Shown piece after piece: positions 15,520 through 22,557 of a stretch of 33,839 bases of DNA. The position numbers and the translations under genes are program-made. Position 1 is the first letter of the stretch. Each line of letters begins with the position of its first letter. The stretch is from Oscillospiraceae bacterium (GTDB lineage Bacteria; Bacillota; Clostridia; Oscillospirales; Ruminococcaceae): positions 1-33,839 of the forward strand of contig JALEMR010000018.1 in the NCBI GenBank assembly GCA_022768245.1, read 5' to 3'. A model generated the notes under the pieces. The model saw nothing but the letters and a program-made list of their open reading frames with translations. It made no database searches and was not told the DNA's origin.

Positions 15520-16464
15520 TTGGTCAAGACAATAGCACAGGCGGGTCTTGCCGTAAATGAAAAGCTGGTCATACGGAGAAACCGCATAACCAACCCGAAT
15601 ATCGGCTCGTCGGGGAGCAAGAGGGCGTGTATCGTGACGGGTACCCACGGCGACGAGCTTGAAGGACAGTTTGTCTGCGCAAAGCTGGCAGACTATTTAC
15701 ATGAAAATTCCTCCGCATTAAGCGGGATAGTCGATATATATCCGGCGCTGAATCCTTTGGGGATAGATTCCATTACGCGGGGTATCCCCATGTTCGATTT
15801 AGACATGAACAGGATATTCCCCGGCACCTCCGAGGGTACAATGGCGGAATGCATCGCTGCGGATATCATCTCCGACATCAAGGGCGCTGACATCTGCATC
15901 GACATCCATTCCAGCAATATCTATCTTAAGGAGATACCTCAGGTAAGAATTAACGAGATATCCGCTGACTATCTGGTGCCATACGCAAAGATGCTGAACG
16001 TGGATTATATCTGGATACATTCCTCGGCGACGGTGCTGGAATCCACTCTCGCATACAGTCTCAATGACATCGGCACGAAAACACTTGTAGTCGAAATGGG
16101 CGTGGGTATGCGCATTACTAAGGAATACTGCGATCAGCTCATCGTCGGCATACTGAATCTTTTAAAAAATATCGGTATATGGAACGGTCCCACAGAGCCC
16201 GTAAGAGAGCCTATCCTGTCCTTTGACCATGACGTGGAATTCGTCAATTCCTCGGCTGCGGGGATATTCGTGCCCTGCGTCGACCACTGGGTGGACATCG
16301 AAAAGGGCGCTCATATCGGCGACGTCCTCGACCCCGCAACGGGCAGAGTTGAGGAATATGTGACCGCTCCCTGCGCTGGCAGGATATTCACCTTAAGAGA
16401 GTTCCCCATAGTATACGGCGGCTCGCTGATAGCAAGGATACTGGGAGGTGAGATCAATGCGTAA
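15520..16464 (+). CDS. AstE/AspA-family (M14-like) zinc hydrolase
   Basis: A 314-residue member of the succinylglutamate desuccinylase/aspartoacylase group of carboxypeptidase-like zinc enzymes. Zinc ligands are His43 and Glu46 in TGTHGDELEG and His130 in CIDIHSSN. DLDMNRIFPG is the substrate-binding Asn-Arg motif, and the Glu in LVVEMGVG is the likely catalytic base. A C-terminal beta domain follows (AAGIFVPC to APCAGRIF). The family hydrolyses N-acyl amino acids or small peptides with a free carboxylate. ATG 15511 directly abuts the AAAGGA site, so TTG at 15520 (spacing 9) is the better start. The next gene is a paralogue and overlaps by 8 bases. Confidence 0.9.
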   Translation: MVKTIAQAGLAVNEKLVIRRNRITNPNIGSSGSKRACIVTGTHGDELEGQFVCAKLADYLHENSSALSGIVDIYPALNPLGIDSITRGIPMFDLDMNRIFPGTSEGTMAECIAADIISDIKGADICIDIHSSNIYLKEIPQVRINEISADYLVPYAKMLNVDYIWIHSSATVLESTLAYSLNDIGTKTLVVEMGVGMRITKEYCDQLIVGILNLLKNIGIWNGPTEPVREPILSFDHDVEFVNSSAAGIFVPCVDHWVDIEKGAHIGDVLDPATGRVEEYVTAPCAGRIFTLREFPIVYGGSLIARILGGEINA

Positions 16465-17383
16465 GTGTACATTGTATTCTATCAAGTCTCCCTACAGAGA
16501 GGATATGGACGTTCTCGGCTACAGATTCGGCAGCGGGGAAAAGTCCATGTGCATCGTGGGCGCGCTCCGCGGCAATGAGATACAGCAGATGTACGTCTGC
16601 TCGCAGATAATCAAGAAGCTTCGCCGTCTGGAAGCGGACGGGAAGATCGCCGCAGGTCATGAGATAATGGTCATACCCTGCGTAAACTATTACAGCATGA
16701 ACATCGGCAAGCGGTTCTGGACTATGGACAACACCGACATCAACAGAATGTTCCCGGGCTACAATCTCGGAGAGACTACCCAGCGCATTGCGGACGGTCT
16801 CTTTGAGCAGATACAGGGCTATAAATTCGGCATTCAGTTTGCAAGCTTTTATCAGCAGGGAGACTTTCTTTCTCATGTGAAGCTTATGCACACAGGCTTC
16901 ACCGACCCCGAAAAAATGAAGGACTTCGGGCTGCCCTATGCGTTTATCCGCGACCCTCGTCCATATGATACCACCACTCTCAATTACAACTGGCAGATAT
17001 GGGAGACCAATGCATTTTCCTATTTCCTGAACTCCACCGACGATATCGACGAGAAGTCCGCCGAGGACGCCGTTGATAATGTGATGAGATTCATGGTCCG
17101 TCAGGGCATCATCAAGGGTCGGGATTCGGGAGGATATCTGACCGAGCTTATCAACGAAAAGGAAGTCATTCAGATACATTCCACCGCTGCGGGCATATAC
17201 CGTCCCAAGGTGAACGCGGGGGAGCGCTTTTCAAAGGGGGACCTGCTCTGCGAGATACTCGACCCTATGGAGGGCGAGGTCATCTCCCAGGTGAAGGCGC
17301 CCTGCGACGGGATAGTATTCTTCCGATACAGCCGTCCGCTGGAGTTTGAAAACAGCGTGCTTTTCAAGCTTATCCCGAGATAG
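16457..17383 (+). CDS. Inactive-looking paralogue of the AstE/AspA zinc hydrolase
   Basis: A 308-residue protein that aligns along its length with the preceding gene. Shared blocks are YVC after the first motif, NTDINRMFPG, and the C-terminal AAGIYRPK to KAPCDGIVFF domain. However, the zinc-binding HGDE is RGNE (His to Arg38). The CIDIHSS segment is GIQFASF (His to Ala129). The VVEMG catalytic Glu is replaced by Phe in AFSYFLN. All key residues are therefore lost, while the fold and the Asn-Arg motif are kept. It is probably a regulatory or structural partner of the active copy, or binds the same ligand without cutting it. The ATG at 16457 is 8 bases after GGAGG and overlaps the upstream gene by 8 bases, implying coupled, balanced synthesis. 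Confidence 0.88.
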   Translation: MRKCTLYSIKSPYREDMDVLGYRFGSGEKSMCIVGALRGNEIQQMYVCSQIIKKLRRLEADGKIAAGHEIMVIPCVNYYSMNIGKRFWTMDNTDINRMFPGYNLGETTQRIADGLFEQIQGYKFGIQFASFYQQGDFLSHVKLMHTGFTDPEKMKDFGLPYAFIRDPRPYDTTTLNYNWQIWETNAFSYFLNSTDDIDEKSAEDAVDNVMRFMVRQGIIKGRDSGGYLTELINEKEVIQIHSTAAGIYRPKVNAGERFSKGDLLCEILDPMEGEVISQVKAPCDGIVFFRYSRPLEFENSVLFKLIPR

Positions 17384-17421
17384 TCTCCGATAAAACTCCC
17401 TCTTAGATAAATTTATTTGTA

Positions 17422-17462
17422 CAGCAAAAACAGCCGACCCTTGACGATCGGCTGTTTTGCTG
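17422..17462. terminator. Bidirectional terminator between convergent genes
   Basis: ACAGCCGA and TCGGCTGT form the core stem, extended outward by CAGCAAAA and TTTTGCTG to about 15 pairs with a one-base bulge. T-rich stretches follow the core on both strands. It separates the M14-like paralogue (plus) from the EamA transporter (minus), whose stop codon lies in its edge. Confidence 0.8.
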
Positions 17463-18335
17463 TTATATGCTGAGTATCATCGCCGCAAATACGAGTATTA
17501 TCCCAATAGCCGCTGAGGGAGTGGGTATCTCATTGTAGAGCAGTATGCCAAGCACTGTGGCTGCCACTGGCTCCACCGAGGCGATTACTGCGGCTTTTCC
17601 GTTTTCCGTGCCCTTAAGTCCCAGATTGTAGAGAAAATAGGGGGCTATTGAGGAAACTATCGTGAATATCACAGTGAAGCCTACCATGGACGGTGAGGAG
17701 GAGAGCATGTCTCCGATAGCGTTCATATCCGCGAAAAAGGCGGAGAATACAGCGGCAAACAGAAAGGAATATCCTATGCATACAAATGAGGAATATCCGC
17801 GGTTGATGGCAAACCGCGTGAATATGCTGTACAGCGCATAGCCTATGGCGGACATTATCCCGAAGGCGATGCCAAGCCCCGAAACGGGCGTGCCCGAGCC
17901 GATTATCCCTGTGACGAGGACGAGTCCGCCGACAGACAGCACTACGGCGATGATCTTTTTGGGGGTTATCTTTTCTTTGAATATCACCGCCGAAAGGACG
18001 GTAACAAATATGGGCGAGGTGTAAAGCAGTATCGCCGCTGCGGATAAGGACATCATATTAATTGCGGTGAAGTAGCAGTAATTGAAAAAGACTATGCTTC
18101 CAAGTCCTGTTCCAATGAATATCCAGATATCCTTCAATTTTATCCTTAAGCTTTTCCTGTCGGTGACAAAGCAGAACATCAGCGCCGCCGCAGCTGTGAA
18201 CAGCGAGCGCAGAAATACCACGCTCATGGACTCAACGCCGTATTCGCTGAAACGGCGGATAAATAATCCCATAAAACCCCATAATACGCCTGCAATGGCT
18301 ATCCACAGGGGAGACAGATCGATTTTTTTCTTCAT
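17463..18335 (-). CDS. DMT superfamily transporter (EamA family)
   Basis: A 290-residue membrane protein with ten predicted spans in two repeated EamA halves. The first half begins LWIAIAGVLWGFMGLFIRRF and the second begins GIAFGIMSAIGYALYSIF. Members export or import small metabolites such as amino acids and their analogues; the substrate cannot be inferred. The frame is open from 18374, but AGGGAG 6 bases before the ATG at 18335 fixes the start at MKKKIDLSPLW. It is monocistronic, with its own consensus-like promoter and a leader of about 85 bases built around a 10-bp inverted repeat. Confidence 0.92.
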   Translation of the reverse strand: MKKKIDLSPLWIAIAGVLWGFMGLFIRRFSEYGVESMSVVFLRSLFTAAAALMFCFVTDRKSLRIKLKDIWIFIGTGLGSIVFFNYCYFTAINMMSLSAAAILLYTSPIFVTVLSAVIFKEKITPKKIIAVVLSVGGLVLVTGIIGSGTPVSGLGIAFGIMSAIGYALYSIFTRFAINRGYSSFVCIGYSFLFAAVFSAFFADMNAIGDMLSSSPSMVGFTVIFTIVSSIAPYFLYNLGLKGTENGKAAVIASVEPVAATVLGILLYNEIPTPSAAIGIILVFAAMILSI

Positions 18336-18360
18336 GTTATACTCCCTATCAGAGGTTGTC

Positions 18361-18421
18361 TCGGAAATGCGCAAATGAGGAAAGCTGTTTCATATGACGG
18401 TTTTCGGCTCTGCATTTCCGA
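18361..18421 (-). promoter_or_regulatory. Structured leader of the EamA transporter gene
   Basis: On the minus strand the predicted transcript starts with TCGGAAATGC (18421-18412), which pairs perfectly with GCATTTCCGA (18370-18361) across a 41-base loop containing GAGCCGAAAACCG and CATATG. A P1-like closing stem at the very 5' end, followed by a short linker to the ribosome binding site, is how small translational riboswitches look. I cannot match it to a known class. Confidence 0.45.
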
Positions 18422-18426
18422 ATAAT

Positions 18427-18455
18427 ATTATATACGCATTTGTGTTTTTCGTCAA
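18427..18455 (-). promoter_or_regulatory. Promoter of the EamA transporter gene
   Basis: On the minus strand TTGACG (18455-18450), 17 bases, TATAAT (18432-18427). Predicted start near 18420. It is divergent from the vWA/phosphatase/kinase promoter, about 70 bases apart. Confidence 0.82.
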
Positions 18456-18527
18456 TGTTTGAATATACAAAATTACAGTGCTTTATAGATTTATAATTTT
18501 CGATTTTTTATTCTTTTGTATTGTAAC

Positions 18528-18556
18528 TTGACAAAATATCCATTTAGATTTATAAT
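18528..18556 (+). promoter_or_regulatory. Perfect consensus promoter of the vWA-phosphatase-kinase operon
   Basis: TTGACA (18528-18533), 17-base spacer, TATAAT (18551-18556). Predicted start near 18563, with a 47-base AT-rich leader. Such a strong promoter suggests constitutive expression unless a repressor acts. Confidence 0.88.
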
Positions 18557-18609
18557 GATATTATAGCTATTAATTCTTGATAATTTTTCAATATGAAAGG
18601 AACGATATT

Positions 18610-19251
18610 ATGTCAGATTTTTCAAGACGACTTCCTGTGTATCTTCTGCTTGATACCTCGGGCTCGATGTCGGGCGACCCTATCGAAGCCGTAAGACAGG
18701 GCGTGAAGGCACTTGTCTCCGAGCTCAGGGGAGACCCTCAGGCTCTTGAGACCGCTTATCTTTCGGTCATTACCTTTGCTTCCTCGGCGCAGCAGGTCAC
18801 TCCGCTCACCGAGCTTATGCTCTTCAAGGAGCCCCAGATAACCGCAGGCGGAAGCACCTCGCTGGGAGCGGCTTTAAAGCTCCTTACACAGTGCATCAAT
18901 ACCGAGGTCAAGAAATCCACGCCCACTCAGAAGGGCGACTGGAGACCGCTGGTATTCCTGCTGACCGACGGCGCGCCTACCGACGATTTCCGCAGCGCGG
19001 CTGCCGAGCTTAAAAACACCAAGCCCGCGAATATCATCGCATGCGCGGCAGGCTCTTACGCGGATACCACCGTTTTAAAGGAGATAACCGACAACGTTCT
19101 CCTTATGAATAACCTTTCCGCAGGCGACCTTGCACAGTTCTTCGCATGGGTATCAGGCTCTATCAAGATGTCCTCCAAGAGCCTGGACGCAAAGCCCGGC
19201 GAGGCTATGGAGCTTCCTCCGCCGCCTCAGGGATTTGTTATCGTACCGTAA
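18610..19251 (+). CDS. TerY-like von Willebrand factor A domain protein
   Basis: A 213-residue stand-alone vWA domain. The metal-ion-dependent adhesion site is complete: DTSGSMS at residues 15-21, the threonine in AGGSTSLGAAL, and the aspartate in LTDGAPTDD. There is no signal peptide, so it is cytoplasmic. The gene is followed by a PP2C phosphatase and a protein kinase, the combination called the TerY-P triad in comparative genomics and present in E. coli as yegL-yegK-yegI. The vWA protein probably assembles or senses a complex whose state is set by phosphorylation; no substrate is known. The ATG at 18610 follows GAAAGGAA. The frame can extend to 18577 but without a ribosome binding site. 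Confidence 0.92.
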   Translation: MSDFSRRLPVYLLLDTSGSMSGDPIEAVRQGVKALVSELRGDPQALETAYLSVITFASSAQQVTPLTELMLFKEPQITAGGSTSLGAALKLLTQCINTEVKKSTPTQKGDWRPLVFLLTDGAPTDDFRSAAAELKNTKPANIIACAAGSYADTTVLKEITDNVLLMNNLSAGDLAQFFAWVSGSIKMSSKSLDAKPGEAMELPPPPQGFVIVP

Positions 19252-19291
19252 AAGCTTACCATGATCTCATCATAACGGAGGTGCCGAAGAT

Positions 19292-20626
19292 ATGAACAAC
19301 GAGCCTGTCAGATCATCAGATGAAAAAATTTCAGAAAATAAGGCGGCGGAGACTTCCGCCGAAGAAACAGCCGAGGTAAAGGCTCTGTCCGACAACGAAG
19401 TGACTGCTCATACTTCGTCGCTCTGGAAATATAATCCAATTCCCGAAAAGCCCGAGAAATATCCCGAGTATCGCCATTCCTACGGCGTGGACCCCGATAA
19501 CAGGCTTTCCGTCACCGCCGCAAGGGTCCGCGGTAAAATGCACAAGCATGACGGCACAAACTGCGACGACTGGTACGAGTACGACTTCGGCGGAGGTATG
19601 GCGTTTGCTGCCGTTGCCGACGGAGCAGGCTCTAAGCTGTTTTCCAGAATAGGCGCGAAAACTGCCTGCGAGGCTGCGGTGAAGGTCATGAAGCAGGATT
19701 TTACCGAGTATTTCAACAGCAACACCGAAGCGGTGTCCTATGCGGCAAGACCCTATTCCGACCCCGAATTCAACCGCGTATGCTCCGAGCTGGCAGGCAT
19801 GATACGGAATGCTGCGTCATATGCTGCAAAGGCAGTTGAGGACGAAGCCGAAACTCGCAAGTCAGATAAGGAGCTTATCGAGGCTGCGGGGAGGGAGCCT
19901 GTGCTTTCCGATTTTTCCGCAACGCTGCTCATCGCGGCAGTGATACCTGTTATCTCCGAGGAGACGGGCAATGCGGAGAGCCTTGTCATATCCGTTCAGC
20001 TGGGAGACGGAATGATAGCGGCAGTCAATGGGGACGGGGAGTATCCTAACGCATTAAGTCTTATGGGAGCTGCGGACAGCGGAGAATTTTCGGGCGAGAC
20101 CGACTTTATCACCTCGCCGAAAATGAAGACCCCCGAAGCTATAATGAAGCGCACTAAAATAACCCGACGTCCCTGCACGCACGTAATGCTTATGTCCGAC
20201 GGCGTGGCGGACGATTATTTCCCCAATGACCCCGAGATGCTTCGGCTTTTCATGGACCTGTCCGCAAACGGCATTATCCCCGCCGCAGACGCGGAGATAA
20301 CCGATGTGAACCGTCCATATATCAGCAGGATACCCCGTCCCGAGAAAAATATCTGGGTGAACGACAACGACGTCACCTTTGAATATCAGTACATTTCCAA
20401 GGTCTGCGAGGAAACGGGGCTTTCCGAAGAACAGCTCTGGAGCATGCCCGACGTTGCGGCTGCGGCTTCGCTGCGCTCCTTCGGGATAGAGGTCTGCTCC
20501 GACCCCTCCGAGCAGCTTGAAAAATGGCTGGATAACTATGTCCGCCGCGGCTCCTTCGATGACCGCACACTGCTTATCATCGGCATCGACAATACCCTCG
20601 CCGGGAAAGGACAGGATATCCAATGA
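19292..20626 (+). CDS. PP2C-family (PPM) protein phosphatase of the TerY-P triad
   Basis: A 444-residue Ser/Thr phosphatase. After an acidic N-terminal stretch of about 70 residues, the PP2C core shows FAAVADGAGSKLFSRIGA (metal-binding DG at residues 110-111). It continues with VQLGDGMIAAV, HVMLMSDGVADDYF and a C-terminal SFDDRTLLIIG, the last carrying the metal-binding aspartate. All aspartates needed for the bimetal centre appear present. It should reverse the action of the kinase encoded next door; its stop codon overlaps the kinase ATG by 4 bases (ATGA). GGAGGTG precedes the ATG. The acidic N-terminus is not part of the catalytic fold and could be a docking segment. Confidence 0.92.
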   Translation: MNNEPVRSSDEKISENKAAETSAEETAEVKALSDNEVTAHTSSLWKYNPIPEKPEKYPEYRHSYGVDPDNRLSVTAARVRGKMHKHDGTNCDDWYEYDFGGGMAFAAVADGAGSKLFSRIGAKTACEAAVKVMKQDFTEYFNSNTEAVSYAARPYSDPEFNRVCSELAGMIRNAASYAAKAVEDEAETRKSDKELIEAAGREPVLSDFSATLLIAAVIPVISEETGNAESLVISVQLGDGMIAAVNGDGEYPNALSLMGAADSGEFSGETDFITSPKMKTPEAIMKRTKITRRPCTHVMLMSDGVADDYFPNDPEMLRLFMDLSANGIIPAADAEITDVNRPYISRIPRPEKNIWVNDNDVTFEYQYISKVCEETGLSEEQLWSMPDVAAAASLRSFGIEVCSDPSEQLEKWLDNYVRRGSFDDRTLLIIGIDNTLAGKGQDIQ

Positions 20627-22104
20627 GCAGTATAGGTCAGGCTACTCTTGCGGACGGACGGAAGATCCCCTATGTCATAACCGATAATCCGCCTGCGGGG
20701 GGAATGAAATATACATATTTCTCACCCGACAAGTCCTATGTGGTGCAGTTTTTCAACGACCCCTCAAAGGTGGATACCAATATGCGCTCCCGACTGGAGG
20801 CTATCCTCACGAGATACAACCCCACTCTGCCCGAAGGCAAGGGCGGAGCTGTGGGCAACGACGAGAAAACTGCGGAGTATTTCTCGAAGCGCTTCTGCTG
20901 GCCCACGGATATCGTGGTCTATCCCGAATTCGGCATTGTTTCGCCCACCTATCCGAAAAGCTTCTTTTTTGGCAGCAATGCGTCGGATATCCTCGATTTA
21001 AAGGGAAAGGACAAGAAAAGCAACTGGTTCACAGGCAAGAACCGAAAATATCTCAACCCCGCGGAGCTGGGAGATTTTCATTCCATGCTCCAGACGGCGC
21101 TGCTGCTTTCCCGCTCGATCAGAAGACTTCATCAGGCGGGACTTGCCCATTCCGACCTGTCCAACAACAATGTGCTTATCGACCCGAAGTCGGGAAACTG
21201 CGTTGTTATCGACATTGATTCACTTGTTGTCCCGGGGATATATCCTCCCGAGGTGGCGGGGACAAGGGGGTATATCGCTCCCGAGGTGGTGGAAAGCTTA
21301 GAACTCCCCGCGGGAGACCTCAACAGAAAAGCACCCAGCGCATATACCGACCTCCATGCACTTGCGGTGCTGATATACGAATATCTTCTGCGGCGGCATC
21401 CAATAATCGGACCGAAGATATATTCTGCCGAATCCGCCGAAAAGGACGATTATCTTGCACTGGGTCCTATGGCGACCTTTATTGAGAATCCTTACGACAC
21501 TTCAAACCGTCCCGCAGACCTGAAGGCTACTATCCACGATCTGGGTCCCGAGCTTGAAGCGCTGTTCCTGCGTGCGTTTGTGGACGGGCTCCACGACCCC
21601 GACAAGCGTCCCTCCGCCATGGAGTGGGAAAGGGGACTTGTCCGCACATGGGATCAGATGCACCGCTGCTCCAATCCCAACTGCGATTACAAGTGGTTCG
21701 TGCTGTACGACCCCGATAAGCCCGTATGTCCCTTCTGCGGCACCAAGATAGACGATACCGAGCTGGTCCAGCTGAATTTCAGCAGGCATATCAGGGGACA
21801 GAAGGGGAAATGGCGCAGATATTCCAAGCTGCTTGCAGTGAATAACACGCCTATCTTCGGCTGGCACATCAAGGACAATATCTTCCCCGATGAAAAGGCG
21901 GACAAGCAGCGGCTGGGATATATCTGCAACTACAAGGGAAACTGGTTCCTCGCAAACGAGCATATCAGCGGACTTGTCTCCCCGAGTGGAAACTCCGTCC
22001 CCGCAGGAAGCGGAAGCATTATGATAAGCGACGGCACCCAGTTCCTGACTTCCAACGACGAACATGGACTGCTGGTCACAGTTTCAGTCAAGAAAATAAA
22101 ATAA
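20623..22104 (+). CDS. TerY-P protein kinase with zinc ribbon and C-terminal extension
   Basis: A 493-residue predicted Ser/Thr-type kinase. The catalytic loop is HSDLSNNNV (Asp178) and the metal-binding DFG equivalent is DID at 197-199. The APE-like segment is RGYIAPEVVE and a conserved DLHALAVLIYEYL helix follows. The N-lobe strand that normally carries the ATP-orienting lysine reads YVVQFFND and shows no obvious lysine. After the kinase domain, Cys349, Cys354, Cys370 and Cys373 form a zinc ribbon. The final 110 residues contain beta-rich, Trp/Gly-containing segments that I cannot assign. It is coupled to the phosphatase by an ATGA overlap. Together with the vWA protein they make a cytoplasmic phosphorylation switch of unknown target. 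Confidence 0.9.
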   Translation: MSSIGQATLADGRKIPYVITDNPPAGGMKYTYFSPDKSYVVQFFNDPSKVDTNMRSRLEAILTRYNPTLPEGKGGAVGNDEKTAEYFSKRFCWPTDIVVYPEFGIVSPTYPKSFFFGSNASDILDLKGKDKKSNWFTGKNRKYLNPAELGDFHSMLQTALLLSRSIRRLHQAGLAHSDLSNNNVLIDPKSGNCVVIDIDSLVVPGIYPPEVAGTRGYIAPEVVESLELPAGDLNRKAPSAYTDLHALAVLIYEYLLRRHPIIGPKIYSAESAEKDDYLALGPMATFIENPYDTSNRPADLKATIHDLGPELEALFLRAFVDGLHDPDKRPSAMEWERGLVRTWDQMHRCSNPNCDYKWFVLYDPDKPVCPFCGTKIDDTELVQLNFSRHIRGQKGKWRRYSKLLAVNNTPIFGWHIKDNIFPDEKADKQRLGYICNYKGNWFLANEHISGLVSPSGNSVPAGSGSIMISDGTQFLTSNDEHGLLVTVSVKKIK

Positions 22105-22123
22105 CTGATGCATTTATACAGAG

Positions 22124-22154
22124 ATACCCGTCATTTTCCGATGACGGGTATTTT
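22124..22154 (+). terminator. Terminator of the vWA-phosphatase-kinase operon
   Basis: ATACCCGTCA (22124-22133) pairs perfectly with TGACGGGTAT (22142-22151) around an 8-base loop and is followed by TTTC. It lies 20 bases after the kinase stop codon and faces the convergent YkvA gene. Confidence 0.88.
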
Positions 22155-22186
22155 CAATATTGTTTCGAATGACATAGGTGTATGTA

Positions 22187-22555
22187 CTAAAAGAATATAA
22201 CTTTTACAATTAGAAATATCACCGCTGCCCATATGAGCACTATCGGTATCCCGTAATACCACCGCTTCGGTTTGCCGTCCGGCCACATTCCCTCGGACTG
22301 TGCGCGGCATTTTTCCATGACCTCTTTTGGGATAAGCTTCACTGTTGCCGCGATAAGCGCAGGAAGCAGTATCAGGTCGTCCAGATAGCCCAGCACGGGG
22401 ATAAAATCGGGGATAAGATCCACGGGGGACAGCGCATACGCCACAGTCACCGCAGCAAGCAGCTTTGCGGCAGCGGGAGTGTCCTTATCCTTCAGTGCGA
22501 GAAGCAGGGCGGGTATGTCTGTTTTCAGATTTTTTGCGCGTTCTTTCAGGTCCAT
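22187..22555 (-). CDS. YkvA/DUF1232-family small membrane protein
   Basis: A 122-residue protein carrying the DUF1232 signature ALSPVDLIPDFIPVLGYLDDL near the middle, followed by a hydrophobic helix. A second membrane span near the C-terminus (YYGIPIVLIWAAVIFLIVKV) ends with the protein. The function is unknown. It starts 2 bases after the stop codon of the rRNA methyltransferase gene and is the last gene of the five-gene minus-strand operon. Confidence 0.88.
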   Translation of the reverse strand: MDLKERAKNLKTDIPALLLALKDKDTPAAAKLLAAVTVAYALSPVDLIPDFIPVLGYLDDLILLPALIAATVKLIPKEVMEKCRAQSEGMWPDGKPKRWYYGIPIVLIWAAVIFLIVKVIFF

Positions 22556-22557
22556 AT

